46,876 nt of DNA from Phycisphaeraceae bacterium (GCA_019636535.1 JAHBXK010000028.1:1-46876), one strand, 5' to 3'; counted from the first letter of the stretch, positions 32,590 through 44,115 are shown. Program-made: numbers and translations. The notes: a model not told the origin generated them from the sequence alone.

Positions 32590-33389
32590 CGCGCTGTGTC
32601 CTTTCTCGCCGTGGAGGCGTTGGTGTCGGGGGCTGATCCGGCGGTCGCTCCGGGAGTGGTGCGTGCAAGCACAGGTGCCGCGGTCGCCGGCGCTTCGAAG
32701 CACCTCGCGAAGGCTGCGTAGTCGAGCGGCAACGTGTCGGGCAGACGGCCCGTGCGGTCGCCCGCCTCGTACGTGGGATGCGGCTTCGTGCGGATGACGC
32801 GCTGCACCGCCGTCTGGCCGCGCTCGTCCTTCCGCGCGACCGTGTCGCAGAAGAGGATCATGTCGACGAGGCCGAGCACGACCTGCCGCGCACGATCCGG
32901 GAGGCTCGGGACCGTCTTCGTGTACTCGCCCGTCCGCGTCTCGATCTGCCGGTCCACCGCATGACTGATGAGCACAAGCCCGTACGGCAGGCTCGCCAGG
33001 CGCGTCAGCACGCGGTGCCACTCGCTCTTGACGAACGACCAGCCCTTGCCGTGGGGCAGATCGCCCTCGTACTCGATGTTGTGCTTCGCGCAGACGTGTT
33101 CGGAGCACGACCGGAAGGCGTTGTCCGCCGTGTCGACGACGATCGTCCTGAAGTTGTGCTCGCCCGCGGCGACGAGTCGACACGCCGCGAGGAAGTCGTC
33201 CCAGGTGTACGTCGGGATCTTGAAGACCGACAGCTCGCCCAGCCCGGGCTCGCACTCGAGGAAGAGCGCATCGGGGAACTGGCTGGCGAACGTGCTCTTG
33301 CCGATCTTCGGCTGACCGTAGAGCAGCGTCGTCTTCGTGGCGAGCGATGTCGTCGGTGTCGATCGTGTCGTGGGCAGTGCGATGGGCAT
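32586..33389 (-). CDS. Sak4-like (RecA-type, AAA_24) recombination ATPase
   Basis: The 267-aa protein starts at 33389; the ribosome site is weak. Walker A is GQPKIGKST (about 25-33) and Walker B-like is RTIVVDTADN (about 83-92), with LVLISHAVDRQ as a motif III-like Gln. The C-terminal 40 residues are a low-complexity Ala/Pro/Thr tail. This is the AAA_24/Sak4 class, small RecA-like ATPases that promote single-strand annealing with a phage SSB. It is ATGA-coupled to the DUF669 gene. Confidence 0.8.
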   Translation of the reverse strand: MPIALPTTRSTPTTSLATKTTLLYGQPKIGKSTFASQFPDALFLECEPGLGELSVFKIPTYTWDDFLAACRLVAAGEHNFRTIVVDTADNAFRSCSEHVCAKHNIEYEGDLPHGKGWSFVKSEWHRVLTRLASLPYGLVLISHAVDRQIETRTGEYTKTVPSLPDRARQVVLGLVDMILFCDTVARKDERGQTAVQRVIRTKPHPTYEAGDRTGRLPDTLPLDYAAFARCFEAPATAAPVLARTTPGATAGSAPDTNASTARKDTAR

Positions 33390-33421
33390 GCGTGGTCATC
33401 CCGTGGCTGTTGTTGAACGGG

Positions 33422-34444
33422 TCAGAACGTGTCGTCGCCTGCGGCGGACACGGTCAGCTGCGTGAGTTCCTCGTGTGGCGGCGCGACCTCGAAGAGGTTG
33501 TCGCGCACGTTGGGGTTGAAGCCGGACTGGCACAGCGGCAGGTACTCGCACGGCCGCTGGAAGCTGAAGCAGTGCGAGGTGTTGAGCAGCCACTTCCCGC
33601 GGCGCTTCGCATCGAGGTACTGCTGCGTGACCTGCCAGACCTCCTCGGTCAGCAGCGCCATGCGGTCCTCGGAGAGGTAGATGCGCTCGCGGTGGAAGGC
33701 GTCGGATGCGGCGTACCAGTCCGCAAGGCGGCCACGGAACTCCGCGTCCGTCTCTGGCTCGCGGCGCTGCGCGGTCGATCGTCCTGACTTGTTCTTCGCC
33801 GCCAGCTCCGCTCGGCGCTGCTCGTACTCATCGAGCGTCTCGCCCTCGCGCTGACGCAGGCGGGTCTTGAGCAGGACGTTGTAGAGGACACCGACAATCG
33901 GGTAGCCGAGCTCGCGCAGGTAGTGCGAGTACAGCGCGATCTGCGTGTCGGTCCAGAGGCGATCGAGGTAGTCGCTGGTGATGCTCGACGCGGTCTTGTG
34001 CTCGAGCAGGTAGAGCTCGCCGTCCATCCGCACGATGCCGTCGGCCTTGCCGCCGATCACGAACGTCTGGCTCTCTCGCCCGGTGTCGGGGTTGCGGATC
34101 TCGGCGGTGAACTCCTTCTCGATCTCGACGATCTCGAAGGGCTCGGACGGGTAGCGCGCGGCGTACCCCTCGAACATCGCGCGGGCTAGGTGCCAGTGGT
34201 GGCGCACCGCAGGATCGGCGTCGCGGAGGGGGAATGCGGCTTCGATGAGATCCTGGACCTTCAGGAGCCGCGCTGGATCGCCGACGAGTCGGTACCACGC
34301 CTCCAGCGCCGAGTGGATCACCGAGCCGAAGGCAAGCGCCTCGGGACGCTCAGGACGACGGAGTCCCTCGACGTACCGCAGGTGGTACTTCCGCGGGCAG
34401 TTGCGGAACGTGTTCAGGGCGCTGTACGTCAACAACGACTTCAC
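33422..34444 (-). CDS. PD-(D/E)XK nuclease of the Cas4/AddB type with Fe-S cysteines
   Basis: The 340-aa protein starts with GTG at 34444, overlapping the upstream stop (GTGA). The opening YSALNTFRNCPRKYHLRY, GGKADGIVR and LLEHKT make the PDDEXK_1 core with its Asp, Glu and Lys. Cys16 and a C-terminal cluster Cys292, Cys299 and Cys305 match the [4Fe-4S] pattern of AddB/Cas4 nucleases. Such enzymes trim DNA ends for recombination. It sits ahead of the Sak4-SSB pair, so it may make the 3' ends they use. Confidence 0.85.
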   Translation of the reverse strand: MKSLLTYSALNTFRNCPRKYHLRYVEGLRRPERPEALAFGSVIHSALEAWYRLVGDPARLLKVQDLIEAAFPLRDADPAVRHHWHLARAMFEGYAARYPSEPFEIVEIEKEFTAEIRNPDTGRESQTFVIGGKADGIVRMDGELYLLEHKTASSITSDYLDRLWTDTQIALYSHYLRELGYPIVGVLYNVLLKTRLRQREGETLDEYEQRRAELAAKNKSGRSTAQRREPETDAEFRGRLADWYAASDAFHRERIYLSEDRMALLTEEVWQVTQQYLDAKRRGKWLLNTSHCFSFQRPCEYLPLCQSGFNPNVRDNLFEVAPPHEELTQLTVSAAGDDTF

Positions 34445-34755
34445 GCCGCGGCCCCGATCGCAGCGCTGGCGGGCTTGCTCGGCGGCGACGTCATCCGTCG
34501 AACGCGGAACGACTCCGCGCCGAACTCGCGAGTGATGAGAGCCGTGTAGATGCGGACGAGCGCATCACTCGTTGGCGTGCTGCCGTCGACGACGATCACC
34601 GAGCGCGGCGCGTCGAGCAGGTAGCTGACATCCATCCGAACGCGCGCCTCGCCGACGAGGCCCTCGACGGCGAGGATCGCCAGCTGCAAGGTCGCCTCGG
34701 CTTCGAGCGGATCGACACCGGACGCGAACTGGTATCGGAAGACTGAAGTGTGCAT
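34441..34755 (-). CDS. Small protein opening the recombination operon
   Basis: The 104-aa protein starts at 34755 behind AAGGAG (9 nt). It is an alpha/beta protein (LQLAILAVEGLVGEARVRMDVSYLLD; SVIVVDGSTPTSDALVRIYTALI) ending in an Ala/Pro/Ser-rich tail. I do not recognise a family. It is the first gene after conserved motif copy 2 and is GTGA-coupled to the nuclease, so it may be a small partner of that nuclease or a regulatory protein. Confidence 0.55.
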   Translation of the reverse strand: MHTSVFRYQFASGVDPLEAEATLQLAILAVEGLVGEARVRMDVSYLLDAPRSVIVVDGSTPTSDALVRIYTALITREFGAESFRVRRMTSPPSKPASAAIGAAA

Positions 34756-34813
34756 GGCGAGCGTGCTCCTTGGTGCGGGGTGGCGGCACTGAGCTGGTGT
34801 GCCGCGCGCCTCC

Positions 34814-34850
34814 CTCTGGTTGACCTATGCCGTCGCGGAGGTGGTTGCGC
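34814..34850 (-). promoter_or_regulatory. Conserved 37-bp promoter-like motif, copy 2 (recombination/replication operon)
   Basis: The minus strand reads GCGCA, 13 nt, CGGCATAGG, then TCAACCAGAG. It begins 2 bp past the sigma-factor stop and ends about 59 nt before the ATG at 34755. It therefore heads the recombination and replication operon directly after the sigma gene. Confidence 0.65.
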
Positions 34851-34852
34851 GG

Positions 34853-35434
34853 TCAATCGCTGCCGAGGCCCGCATCGATGAAGCGGTCGCGCATCCGGGC
34901 GAGTGCGGACTCGACCTTGCGGCGCGACACCCGGCGCTGGCGAGCGGTGCCCGCGACGCCGTGGAACGCCACCTGTCGGAGCAGCGTCCGCTCGGCTTGG
35001 CTGAGGCCACCGAGCGCGTGCTGGACCGCCTCAACGATCTCCAGGCGCTCAATCGGTGAGGACTGATGGCTGAGCGTGCGGCGGACGAGGTCGGTCATGC
35101 CGATCGTTCCGCCCATGGTCTCGACGTCGCCGTCAACCGTGAGCTCGATGCCCTCGAGGGAGAGGGTGGTCGCAGCCTCTCGGCGCTTGGCGCGCCCCCG
35201 ATACCGAAGCTCCATCTTGATCCAACTGTTCACCGCCGCGGTCACGAAGGCTTCGAGGCAGCCGCGCGACGGGTCGAACAGGTGTTGCTTCTCGACGAGG
35301 TGCAGCAGCATCCCCTGCGTCAGATCCTCGAGATCCGAGCACGAGAAGTCCGAGCGACGGCACAGCTTCCGTGCCTTCACGCGGACGAGTTGGATGGTGA
35401 ACGGGTCGGTGACGAGCGATTGAGGGGTTGACAT
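34853..35434 (-). CDS. Phage-encoded sigma70-family factor
   Basis: The 193-aa protein has region 2 at about 12-85 (SCSDLEDLTQGMLLHLVEKQHLFDPSRG, then the core-binding and -10 part AFVTAAVNSWIKMELRYRGRAKR) and region 4 at about 135-185 (ALGGLSQAERTLLRQVAFHG..ARQRRVSRRKVESALARMRDR, the -35 binding helix-turn-helix). Regions 1.1 and 3 are missing, as in ECF-type factors. It would direct host RNA polymerase to special promoters. A conserved motif copy follows its stop. Its own upstream region holds a sigma54-type promoter and a phased repeat array. Confidence 0.85.
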   Translation of the reverse strand: MSTPQSLVTDPFTIQLVRVKARKLCRRSDFSCSDLEDLTQGMLLHLVEKQHLFDPSRGCLEAFVTAAVNSWIKMELRYRGRAKRREAATTLSLEGIELTVDGDVETMGGTIGMTDLVRRTLSHQSSPIERLEIVEAVQHALGGLSQAERTLLRQVAFHGVAGTARQRRVSRRKVESALARMRDRFIDAGLGSD

Positions 35435-35446
35435 GCCCCCTCATAA

Positions 35447-35461
35447 ACAAGGGCGGTGCCA
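35447..35461 (-). promoter_or_regulatory. Putative sigma54-type (-24/-12) promoter of the sigma-factor gene
   Basis: On the minus strand TGGCAC (35461-35456), a 5-nt spacer CGCCC, and TTGT (35450-35447) match the -24/-12 consensus TGGCAC-N5-TTGC in spacing, with a GC to GT change at -12. Transcription would start about 1-2 nt before the ATG at 35434, giving a leaderless or nearly leaderless message. Confidence 0.55.
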
Positions 35462-35520
35462 GCTCCAGAACCGCGTTCTACGGCCCAAAAACGCGGTTTC
35501 GAGAGGCCGTGAAACGGGCG

Positions 35521-35591
35521 AGGAAAGTCGAAGGCTCGTCGAGGAAAGTATTCGAGGGGCTCAGGAAAGTCCGTACGAATCCGAGGACAGA
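35521..35591. repeat. Four AGGAAAGT-like repeats at exact 21-bp spacing (enhancer-like)
   Basis: AGGAAAGT is at 35521-35528, 35542-35549 and 35563-35570; AGGACAGA at 35584-35591 is a 6-of-8 fourth copy. The 21-bp step is two helical turns, so all copies face the same side of DNA. The array lies 87-157 bp upstream of the sigma-factor ATG and 60-130 bp upstream of the -24 box, the usual place for enhancer sites of sigma54 activators. The last copy ends 11 bp before the regulator gene's stop. Confidence 0.65.
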
Positions 35592-35601
35592 CGGCGTCGC
35601 A

Positions 35602-38553
35602 TCACGCGGACTGGGCGACGGCGGCTTCGCTCAGGCCGAACGTTCGGTACATCTTGGATGCCTGTGATTCGCCAACCCGCATGATCTCGCCAGCGCGCTT
35701 CTGAAGGCCCGCGCCGAGCGAGTAGCCTTCATCGCGCGCTATCGAGTCGGCCAGAACCCAGAGCTCTCGGCGGCAGTCCTCCTCGGAAAGCGCCCGTGCC
35801 GCGACCTTGACGGCGTCGGGGAGGTCGACATGGTCGAGTGTCAGCCGACCGTCCCCATCCGCCTCCGCACGGACCTTCGCCAGCGAAAGGGTCTTCTCGA
35901 GCCCGCGGATGTTGCCAGGCCAGTCATGGCGGAGAAGCCCCACCAGGCATTGCTCGTCGATGTCAATGCCTGCGGTGTAGTGGCGCGCCAGCAGCAGGAT
36001 GTCGCCGCGCCGCTCGCGGAGCGGCGGAATCCGGATCGTGATGCTCAGCCTGTCCACGAGGTCGCGCCGGAGCCGTCCCGCCGCGACTTCGGCGTCGATG
36101 TCTGCGTTGGTGGCGAAGACGCATCGCACGTCGGGCGGAAACGACTCGCCGCCGACGCGCTCGACGTCGCGCTGTTCGAGGACCGACAGGAAGACGACCT
36201 GCAGTTCCGGGGACATGGTCGCGAACTCATCGACGAACAATGTCCCGCCTTGGGTGTGCTGGAGATAGCCCGATCGGCCCTTGGGATCGATCCCCGTGAG
36301 TCCATGCCCCTTTCCGAATCCGACCCACTCGCCGCGCTGGATGTTGAGGTCGCCTCCGCTGCCGCCTGCGTTCACTGCGCGGAATGGCTTGTTGGCACGA
36401 TCGCTCGACTTGTGGATCAACTCCGCGATGTGGGTCTTGCCGACTCCCGGCTCCCCGAGGATCAGAACATGCGCAAGACCATCGATCCGGTTCGCATGAT
36501 GGATCTGCTCGAACACCTCAAGGATGCCAGGGCTGGTCCCGATCACATGGCCATCCGAATCAATCTGCGCACGGTACGCGCGCTGCGCCTCTCGACGCTT
36601 GCGGCTGATCGGCGTCGGCTGACGTGGCGCGATGCGCCTCGTCGGCTCCTTCGAGCGCCGAGCATCAACCTTGAGCATCACCACGCGCTCGGCTCCGTAC
36701 TTCAGGAACCGCAGGGTGAGTCCGGTACGCCCATCTGTACGTTCGGCGGCAAGTTCCTCACCCGGAGCGAGATCTCGAATGTGCTGGTCGCCGTCATTGT
36801 CGAACAGACTGCCTACCGCGCGAACTGAGAGGCTCGAGGCGGCCCCGAGACCTCGGTTCGTGATGACGACCCCCGACTCGTTCTCGCTGACCTGCAGGAC
36901 CGGCCACACCGGCAGGCCGAACTGTTCAAGCAGCGCGTCGTCGAGCTCTGCGAAGGTCTTCACCGGCTCGCGAAGCACTCCGTCGCTCAGGTGCGGCCGA
37001 TGTGGGATTCGCTTCGAAGCGATAAGCCGCAGTGACGCAGGTAGTTGGTGATGCGCTGGCGGCAGATCCACGATCTGCTGAACGCACCACTCCAACTGGT
37101 CGAGCAGCGGTCGCAGGTCGCCGGTCGCCGCAACAAGGCGCGTGTGGAGGGCCGGAAGGAGCTTGGCGAGCACCGCGACGATGGTGTCGAGCGCGAGATC
37201 GTCGAGCCGCATCGTCAGTGTGCGGACGCGGATGCACTCTGCGGGCACATCGACCTCCCACGCTTCGGCGGGCTGCTCCAGTGCCCACGCAACAAGCTCC
37301 GCCTCGACTGATGCACGGTGGTCGGCAGGAATCCGCTGGAGCACATCGCAGCACGCTGTCGCCGCGATCTCACAGACTCGAGCCGACTTCGCATCGTTGC
37401 GGCACGCGCACAGAAGTGCCGGGAGCCGCTGCGGCGCGCTGACTGCGAGGTCACGGATGATCCGGCCGATGTCCGATGCGATCTCTTCGGCCTCCGCGAG
37501 CTCGGCGAGGGCACGCAGATGGGGCTGCCAGTGATTCCAGTCCTCGCTGAAGTTGGCGGTGCCGAGGAACTCGACCCGCGCCTCTGGCGCGGCCATCACC
37601 TCGCGATACGGAGCGAGATCGACCATGTCGACGAACATCTGGTCCGTCAGGGCGAGGTCATCGAGCGCGCGCGGCACATGCGTGTAGTAGTTCGCATCAA
37701 GAATCGTTCGGACGGTCGTCTCGACGAGCTGGTAGAAGACCCGCGCGTGATCCTCGGGAGTGGTCGGCTCCTTCGCGTACCGGATCTTCGGGAAACGGAG
37801 TCGGAGCGATCCGCTCAGGCCACGGAGGAAGAACCGAATCTGCAGGCCTCCCGCGAGCGACGGTGCCGAGACGTCGACATCCGAGTCGAAAGACTCGATG
37901 GTCACGTTCGGGTCTGCGCGGATCTCGCTCAGTCGCTCTGCCGCCGGATCGATGTACTTGCGGCTCTGGAAGAGTGCGTGATCGATGCTGCGGTACTCGT
38001 CGCCGGATGGACCGGCGAAACGCAGCATGTAGAGGCGATCGCTGAATCGGCTGAAGCACAAGTGGCGGAGCTTCTCGAGGTCGAACTGTTCCTTGGACAC
38101 GGAGTCCTTCGGAATCCCGAGATGCGTCGCGTTGAACTCGTAGAGGATGTCGTCGGTGATCCTGCGTCCGCCGCCCGTCGCCGTGAACTTGAGCAACCCG
38201 TGCTCGTCGCGGAAGTAGTGGATGCTCACCGTGTCGACGATGACGTTGTGCCACGAGTACCAGAGCGGCCGGCGACGGTCGTAGTCGTATGTCCGCACCG
38301 ACAGTTCGTCCTGCAGCCCGAGGACTACGGTGGCGGAGTCCGCGGCGCCGATCTGAAGTGTGGCGAAGACGCCGAAGCGGATCGTCGGTGACAGCCACGC
38401 CCGTTCGAGTCCCTGCTCGATCCGATCCCGATCGAACGGCACCGTCGACCGGTACGACTGGACGGTGATCTCCCGCTGCTCGAGCACGCTGTCGTCGCGC
38501 GGACCGACAGCCAGCCGCTGGATGTTCATCGGAGGGTCGTGCTCGGAGGCCAT
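35602..38553 (-). CDS. Large sigma54-activator-type AAA+ regulator
   Basis: I start this 983-aa protein at 38553 (MASEHDPPMNIQ), with an AAGGA 11 nt upstream. About 640 N-terminal residues form a sensor part with no family I recognise. From residue 700 it has the enhancer-binding AAA+ domain: Walker A GEPGVGKT, Walker B GGTLFVDE, sensor RCVFATN, and IPPLRERRGDI. The sigma54-contact loop reads KGHGLTGI instead of KGAFTGA, so LTG is kept but a residue is inserted and AF is lost. A C-terminal helix-turn-helix (RAGEIMRVGESQASKMYRTFG) lies near 950. The large sensor and altered loop make it unusual; it may still remodel polymerase, or act in another way. Confidence 0.8.
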   Translation of the reverse strand: MASEHDPPMNIQRLAVGPRDDSVLEQREITVQSYRSTVPFDRDRIEQGLERAWLSPTIRFGVFATLQIGAADSATVVLGLQDELSVRTYDYDRRRPLWYSWHNVIVDTVSIHYFRDEHGLLKFTATGGGRRITDDILYEFNATHLGIPKDSVSKEQFDLEKLRHLCFSRFSDRLYMLRFAGPSGDEYRSIDHALFQSRKYIDPAAERLSEIRADPNVTIESFDSDVDVSAPSLAGGLQIRFFLRGLSGSLRLRFPKIRYAKEPTTPEDHARVFYQLVETTVRTILDANYYTHVPRALDDLALTDQMFVDMVDLAPYREVMAAPEARVEFLGTANFSEDWNHWQPHLRALAELAEAEEIASDIGRIIRDLAVSAPQRLPALLCACRNDAKSARVCEIAATACCDVLQRIPADHRASVEAELVAWALEQPAEAWEVDVPAECIRVRTLTMRLDDLALDTIVAVLAKLLPALHTRLVAATGDLRPLLDQLEWCVQQIVDLPPAHHQLPASLRLIASKRIPHRPHLSDGVLREPVKTFAELDDALLEQFGLPVWPVLQVSENESGVVITNRGLGAASSLSVRAVGSLFDNDGDQHIRDLAPGEELAAERTDGRTGLTLRFLKYGAERVVMLKVDARRSKEPTRRIAPRQPTPISRKRREAQRAYRAQIDSDGHVIGTSPGILEVFEQIHHANRIDGLAHVLILGEPGVGKTHIAELIHKSSDRANKPFRAVNAGGSGGDLNIQRGEWVGFGKGHGLTGIDPKGRSGYLQHTQGGTLFVDEFATMSPELQVVFLSVLEQRDVERVGGESFPPDVRCVFATNADIDAEVAAGRLRRDLVDRLSITIRIPPLRERRGDILLLARHYTAGIDIDEQCLVGLLRHDWPGNIRGLEKTLSLAKVRAEADGDGRLTLDHVDLPDAVKVAARALSEEDCRRELWVLADSIARDEGYSLGAGLQKRAGEIMRVGESQASKMYRTFGLSEAAVAQSA

Positions 38554-38651
38554 CGTCTGGTCCGTCCTTTCGTCGATCCTCTTTCCTCCTCGCTCGGGAC
38601 TGGCGAGCACGCCCGCTCGCAGCAACGGATAATAACCGCTACGATGTCCGT

Positions 38652-38870
38652 ATGACACCCAGACGCGGTGCAGGCACATCTCGGTCCGCGGGCCCCCCGG
38701 AGGTCATGACGATCGATGACCTCGCGCTGTACCTCCAGCTCTCGAAGTCGTCGCTCTACAAGCTCGCCCAGGAGGGGAAGGTCCCGGGCCAAAAGGTCGG
38801 GCGCCACTGGAGGTTCAAGCGGGACACGATCGACCGCTGGCTCGATCACGGGAAGGGAAGAAGCGCATGA
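38652..38870 (+). CDS. Excisionase-type HTH (MerR/HTH_17) protein
   Basis: The 72-aa protein starts at 38652. The HTH_17/excisionase domain spans 18-66: VMTIDDLALYLQLSKSSLYKLAQEGKVPGQKVGRHWRFKRDTIDRWL is the fold with a tail that inserts into the groove. It is divergent from the large AAA+ regulator (98 bp between starts) and ATGA-coupled to the first methyltransferase gene. It may control the restriction-modification operon, as C-protein-like controllers do, or help excision. The place ahead of the methylase genes favours control. Confidence 0.8.
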   Translation: MTPRRGAGTSRSAGPPEVMTIDDLALYLQLSKSSLYKLAQEGKVPGQKVGRHWRFKRDTIDRWLDHGKGRSA

Positions 38871-39568
38871 ACGGCGTCACGCACCATGCGACCGACGAAC
38901 CCGGTTCGGCGAAGCCTACCGGAACCCGCTCCCGCCAGCGGATCATTGACCACGGCGAAGTCTTCACGCCGCCGGGGCTGGTCAACGACATGCTCGATCT
39001 CGTCGCCCATGAGTGCGAGCGCATCGACTCGCGTTTCCTCGAGCCCGCCTGCGGCGATGGCAACTTCCTTGCGGAGGTGTTGCGTCGGAAGCTCCGCACG
39101 GCCGACAAGAACCATCCCCGCAATCGTGCCCGATGGGAGCGGGATGCGATCCTGTGCTTGTGCAGTCTGTACGGAATCGACCTGCTGCCCGACAACGTTG
39201 CAGCGTGCCGAGATCGGCTCCTCGGCATCGTCGTTGAGGCTCACGCCGCGCGGTTCAAGGAGCCGCTTCCGCAACCCGCCCGCGCGGCCGCGACCTACAT
39301 CCTCTCGACAAACATCATCCAAGGCGATGCGCTGTCGCTCACGACTGCTGAGGGTCAGCCGATCGCCTTCCCCGAATGGTCGGCCATCAACGGCATGATG
39401 CTCAAGCGGCGGGACTACACCTTCCGTGAGCTGCTCGGGCACGCAGCGATGAAGGCCACACCGCTGTTCTCCGACCTTGGCCACGATGTGTTCGTGCCGC
39501 AGCCCGTCGCCGACTATCCGGCTTGCCACTACCTCAATGTCGCGGACGCGAAGGGGGAACGGCGATGA
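38867..39568 (+). CDS. Truncated Eco57I-like methyltransferase half (motifs X/I only)
   Basis: The 233-aa protein starts at 38867, coupled by ATGA. It has motif X-like EVFTPPGLVNDMLDLV, motif I FLEPACGDGNFLAEVLRR and a motif II-like YGIDLLPDNV. The catalytic NPPY (motif IV) is absent. The second methyltransferase, next to it, has the same order plus NPPY. Such a half enzyme may bind SAM or DNA as a partner, or may be a decaying copy. It has a good ribosome site and the reading frame is intact, so I favour an accessory subunit. Confidence 0.7.
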   Translation: MNGVTHHATDEPGSAKPTGTRSRQRIIDHGEVFTPPGLVNDMLDLVAHECERIDSRFLEPACGDGNFLAEVLRRKLRTADKNHPRNRARWERDAILCLCSLYGIDLLPDNVAACRDRLLGIVVEAHAARFKEPLPQPARAAATYILSTNIIQGDALSLTTAEGQPIAFPEWSAINGMMLKRRDYTFRELLGHAAMKATPLFSDLGHDVFVPQPVADYPACHYLNVADAKGERR

Positions 39569-41172
39569 CCGACTCGGCGACCGTATCCGGGGGTCACAAC
39601 CCCGACATCCTCACCTGCCTGGCGAACCTCTCGGCCGACGAGGTCTTCACGCCGCCAAAGCTCGCGTCGGCGATGCTCGACATGCTGCCACAGGATCTGT
39701 TCCGCCGGGCGGACACCACGTTCCTCGACCCGGTCTGCAAGAGCGGCGTGTTCCTCCGCGAGATCGCCCGCCGACTCAACGACGGCCTGCGCGACCAGAT
39801 GCCCGACGAGCAGAAGCGCGTCGACCACATCCTCACCCAGCAGGTCTTCGGGCTGGCGACGAGCGAGCTCACCGCCGCCATCAGTCGGCGCAGCGTCTAC
39901 TGCTCGAAGAAGGCGGATGGGAAGTACTCCATCGCCACACAGTTCACCACGTTCGAAGGCAATATTCGCCTTCCCCGCACCCAGCACCGCTGGAACCGCG
40001 ACGGCAGGTGCGACGACTGCGGCGCAAGACGAGCAGATTACGACCGCGGCGAAGCACGAGAGGCCTACGCCTATCCGTTCATCCACGGCATCGATCCAAG
40101 GGAGTTGTTTAACGTGAGATTCGACGTCATCATCGGGAATCCGCCGTACCAGTTGAGTGACGGGGGATTCGGGCGGAGTGCGTCGCCGATCTATCACGAG
40201 TTCGTGCAGCAGGCGAAGAAGCTGGAGCCGCGCTACCTGACGATGGTCATCCCCTCTCGTTGGTTCGCCGGAGGGAAGGGTCTGGACGAGTTCAGAGAGT
40301 CGATGCTCAGGGACGATCGGATTCGCTCGCTCGACGACTTCCTGAGCGCGTCCGACGTCTTTCAAGGCATCGGTCTAAAGGGGGGCCTCTGCTACTTCCT
40401 CTGGGACCGTGAGAATCCCGGGCCGTGCCGCGTCTCTACCCATTTCAAGGGGTGGGCCACCTCGACGACAAGTCGCCCGCTGCTCGAGAGTGGTGCGGAT
40501 GTCTTCATCCGATTCAACGACGGACTGTCGATTCTGAAGAAGGTCCTTGCTGTGGAGAACGGGAACTCTGGGTCACTCTCGCTTGCAGAAGGCCGCCGCT
40601 TCGATCAGCTGGTGAGCCCACGAAAGCCGTTCGGGCTGGTCACGACGTTCAAAGGTCGATCGGTCAGGCGGGATGGTGACGTGCGCGTCTATCGAAACGG
40701 TGGAATCGGATACACCGCGCGGTCCGACATCACGATGGCTACCGAGGTGATCGAGAAGTGGAAGCTCTTCGTGGGCAGGGCAGGACCCGGCACGGGGAAC
40801 CGGGACACGTATCCCCACCGGATCATCAGCACACCCTTCATCGGAGAGCCGGGAAGCGTGTCCTCCGAGACGTACCTCTACATTGGGCCCTTCGACACAA
40901 GGTCTCAGGCGGAGAGCGCATTGTCTTACCTCTCTTGCCGACTGACACGATTTCTGATTCTACTCCACAAGCCAGCTCAAGGCACTACGCGACAGGTCTA
41001 CACATTCGTCCCAACCCAGCAGTGGACGAAGACGTGGGCAGACAGGGACCTTTACGAGCGATACGGTCTGTCCTCGAGTGAGATCGAGTTCATCGAAAAG
41101 ATCGTACGCCCATTGGACGGCGCCAATGGTGACCTTGACGGGGAAGAACTCGACGACGAGAACGGCGAATGA
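39565..41172 (+). CDS. Eco57I-like N6-adenine DNA methyltransferase
   Basis: The 535-aa protein starts at 39565 (ATGA overlap, GGGGGAA upstream). It has EVFTPPKLASAMLDML (motif X), DPVCKSGVFLREIARRL (motif I variant), FGLATSELTAAIS, and the catalytic NPPYQLSDGGF (motif IV) near residue 191. A zinc knuckle CDDCGARRADYDR lies at about 150. The C-terminal 250 residues are the target-recognition part. CKSGVFLREI-type enzymes of this family are known restriction-modification methylases. The helicase gene follows 12 bp later, in one operon, which supports a restriction-modification system. Confidence 0.85.
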   Translation: MTDSATVSGGHNPDILTCLANLSADEVFTPPKLASAMLDMLPQDLFRRADTTFLDPVCKSGVFLREIARRLNDGLRDQMPDEQKRVDHILTQQVFGLATSELTAAISRRSVYCSKKADGKYSIATQFTTFEGNIRLPRTQHRWNRDGRCDDCGARRADYDRGEAREAYAYPFIHGIDPRELFNVRFDVIIGNPPYQLSDGGFGRSASPIYHEFVQQAKKLEPRYLTMVIPSRWFAGGKGLDEFRESMLRDDRIRSLDDFLSASDVFQGIGLKGGLCYFLWDRENPGPCRVSTHFKGWATSTTSRPLLESGADVFIRFNDGLSILKKVLAVENGNSGSLSLAEGRRFDQLVSPRKPFGLVTTFKGRSVRRDGDVRVYRNGGIGYTARSDITMATEVIEKWKLFVGRAGPGTGNRDTYPHRIISTPFIGEPGSVSSETYLYIGPFDTRSQAESALSYLSCRLTRFLILLHKPAQGTTRQVYTFVPTQQWTKTWADRDLYERYGLSSSEIEFIEKIVRPLDGANGDLDGEELDDENGE

Positions 41173-41184
41173 GAGGTCCTCTGC

Positions 41185-43695
<2,511 letters not shown>

Positions 43696-44115
43696 GCCTC
43701 GTCCACGCAGCCCGCTGCATGCGCCACGACTGCATGCTGGCAATCGGCCTGAGCGATCGCTCATTGAGTGCATCACGTCCGTCAAAGGTCCGCGGCAGCA
43801 ACAGCACGGCCTCCTGAATGTCCGGCGCAAGGTGAAGCAGGTTCATGATCTGCGTCATCCGCGGCTGGGTCACGTGGGCCAGCCGGGCGAGCTCCGTCTG
43901 GTTGGCGACGACGCCGTCGCGGAGGAGTTGGTCGAACCGGATCGCGAGCGCCATGAGGCGGGCGACGCGGGGGACGCGGCCCACGTTCGCGTCTGTGGCG
44001 ACCGCCTTGCCTCCGGCGGACTCGGGCGGGAGCGGGCTCGCGTCGCGGGACGTGGCGACGACGGCCCGCTTGCGGCGGTCCTTCGTGGTGAACCGGATGG
44101 AGCGGGTCACGGTCG

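Noticed and set aside
38571..38590. AGGAAAGA upstream of the AAA+ regulator as a fifth enhancer copy
   Set aside because: It is a single isolated copy, next to a possible ribosome site of similar composition, so chance is likely. It could still be an autoregulatory site.
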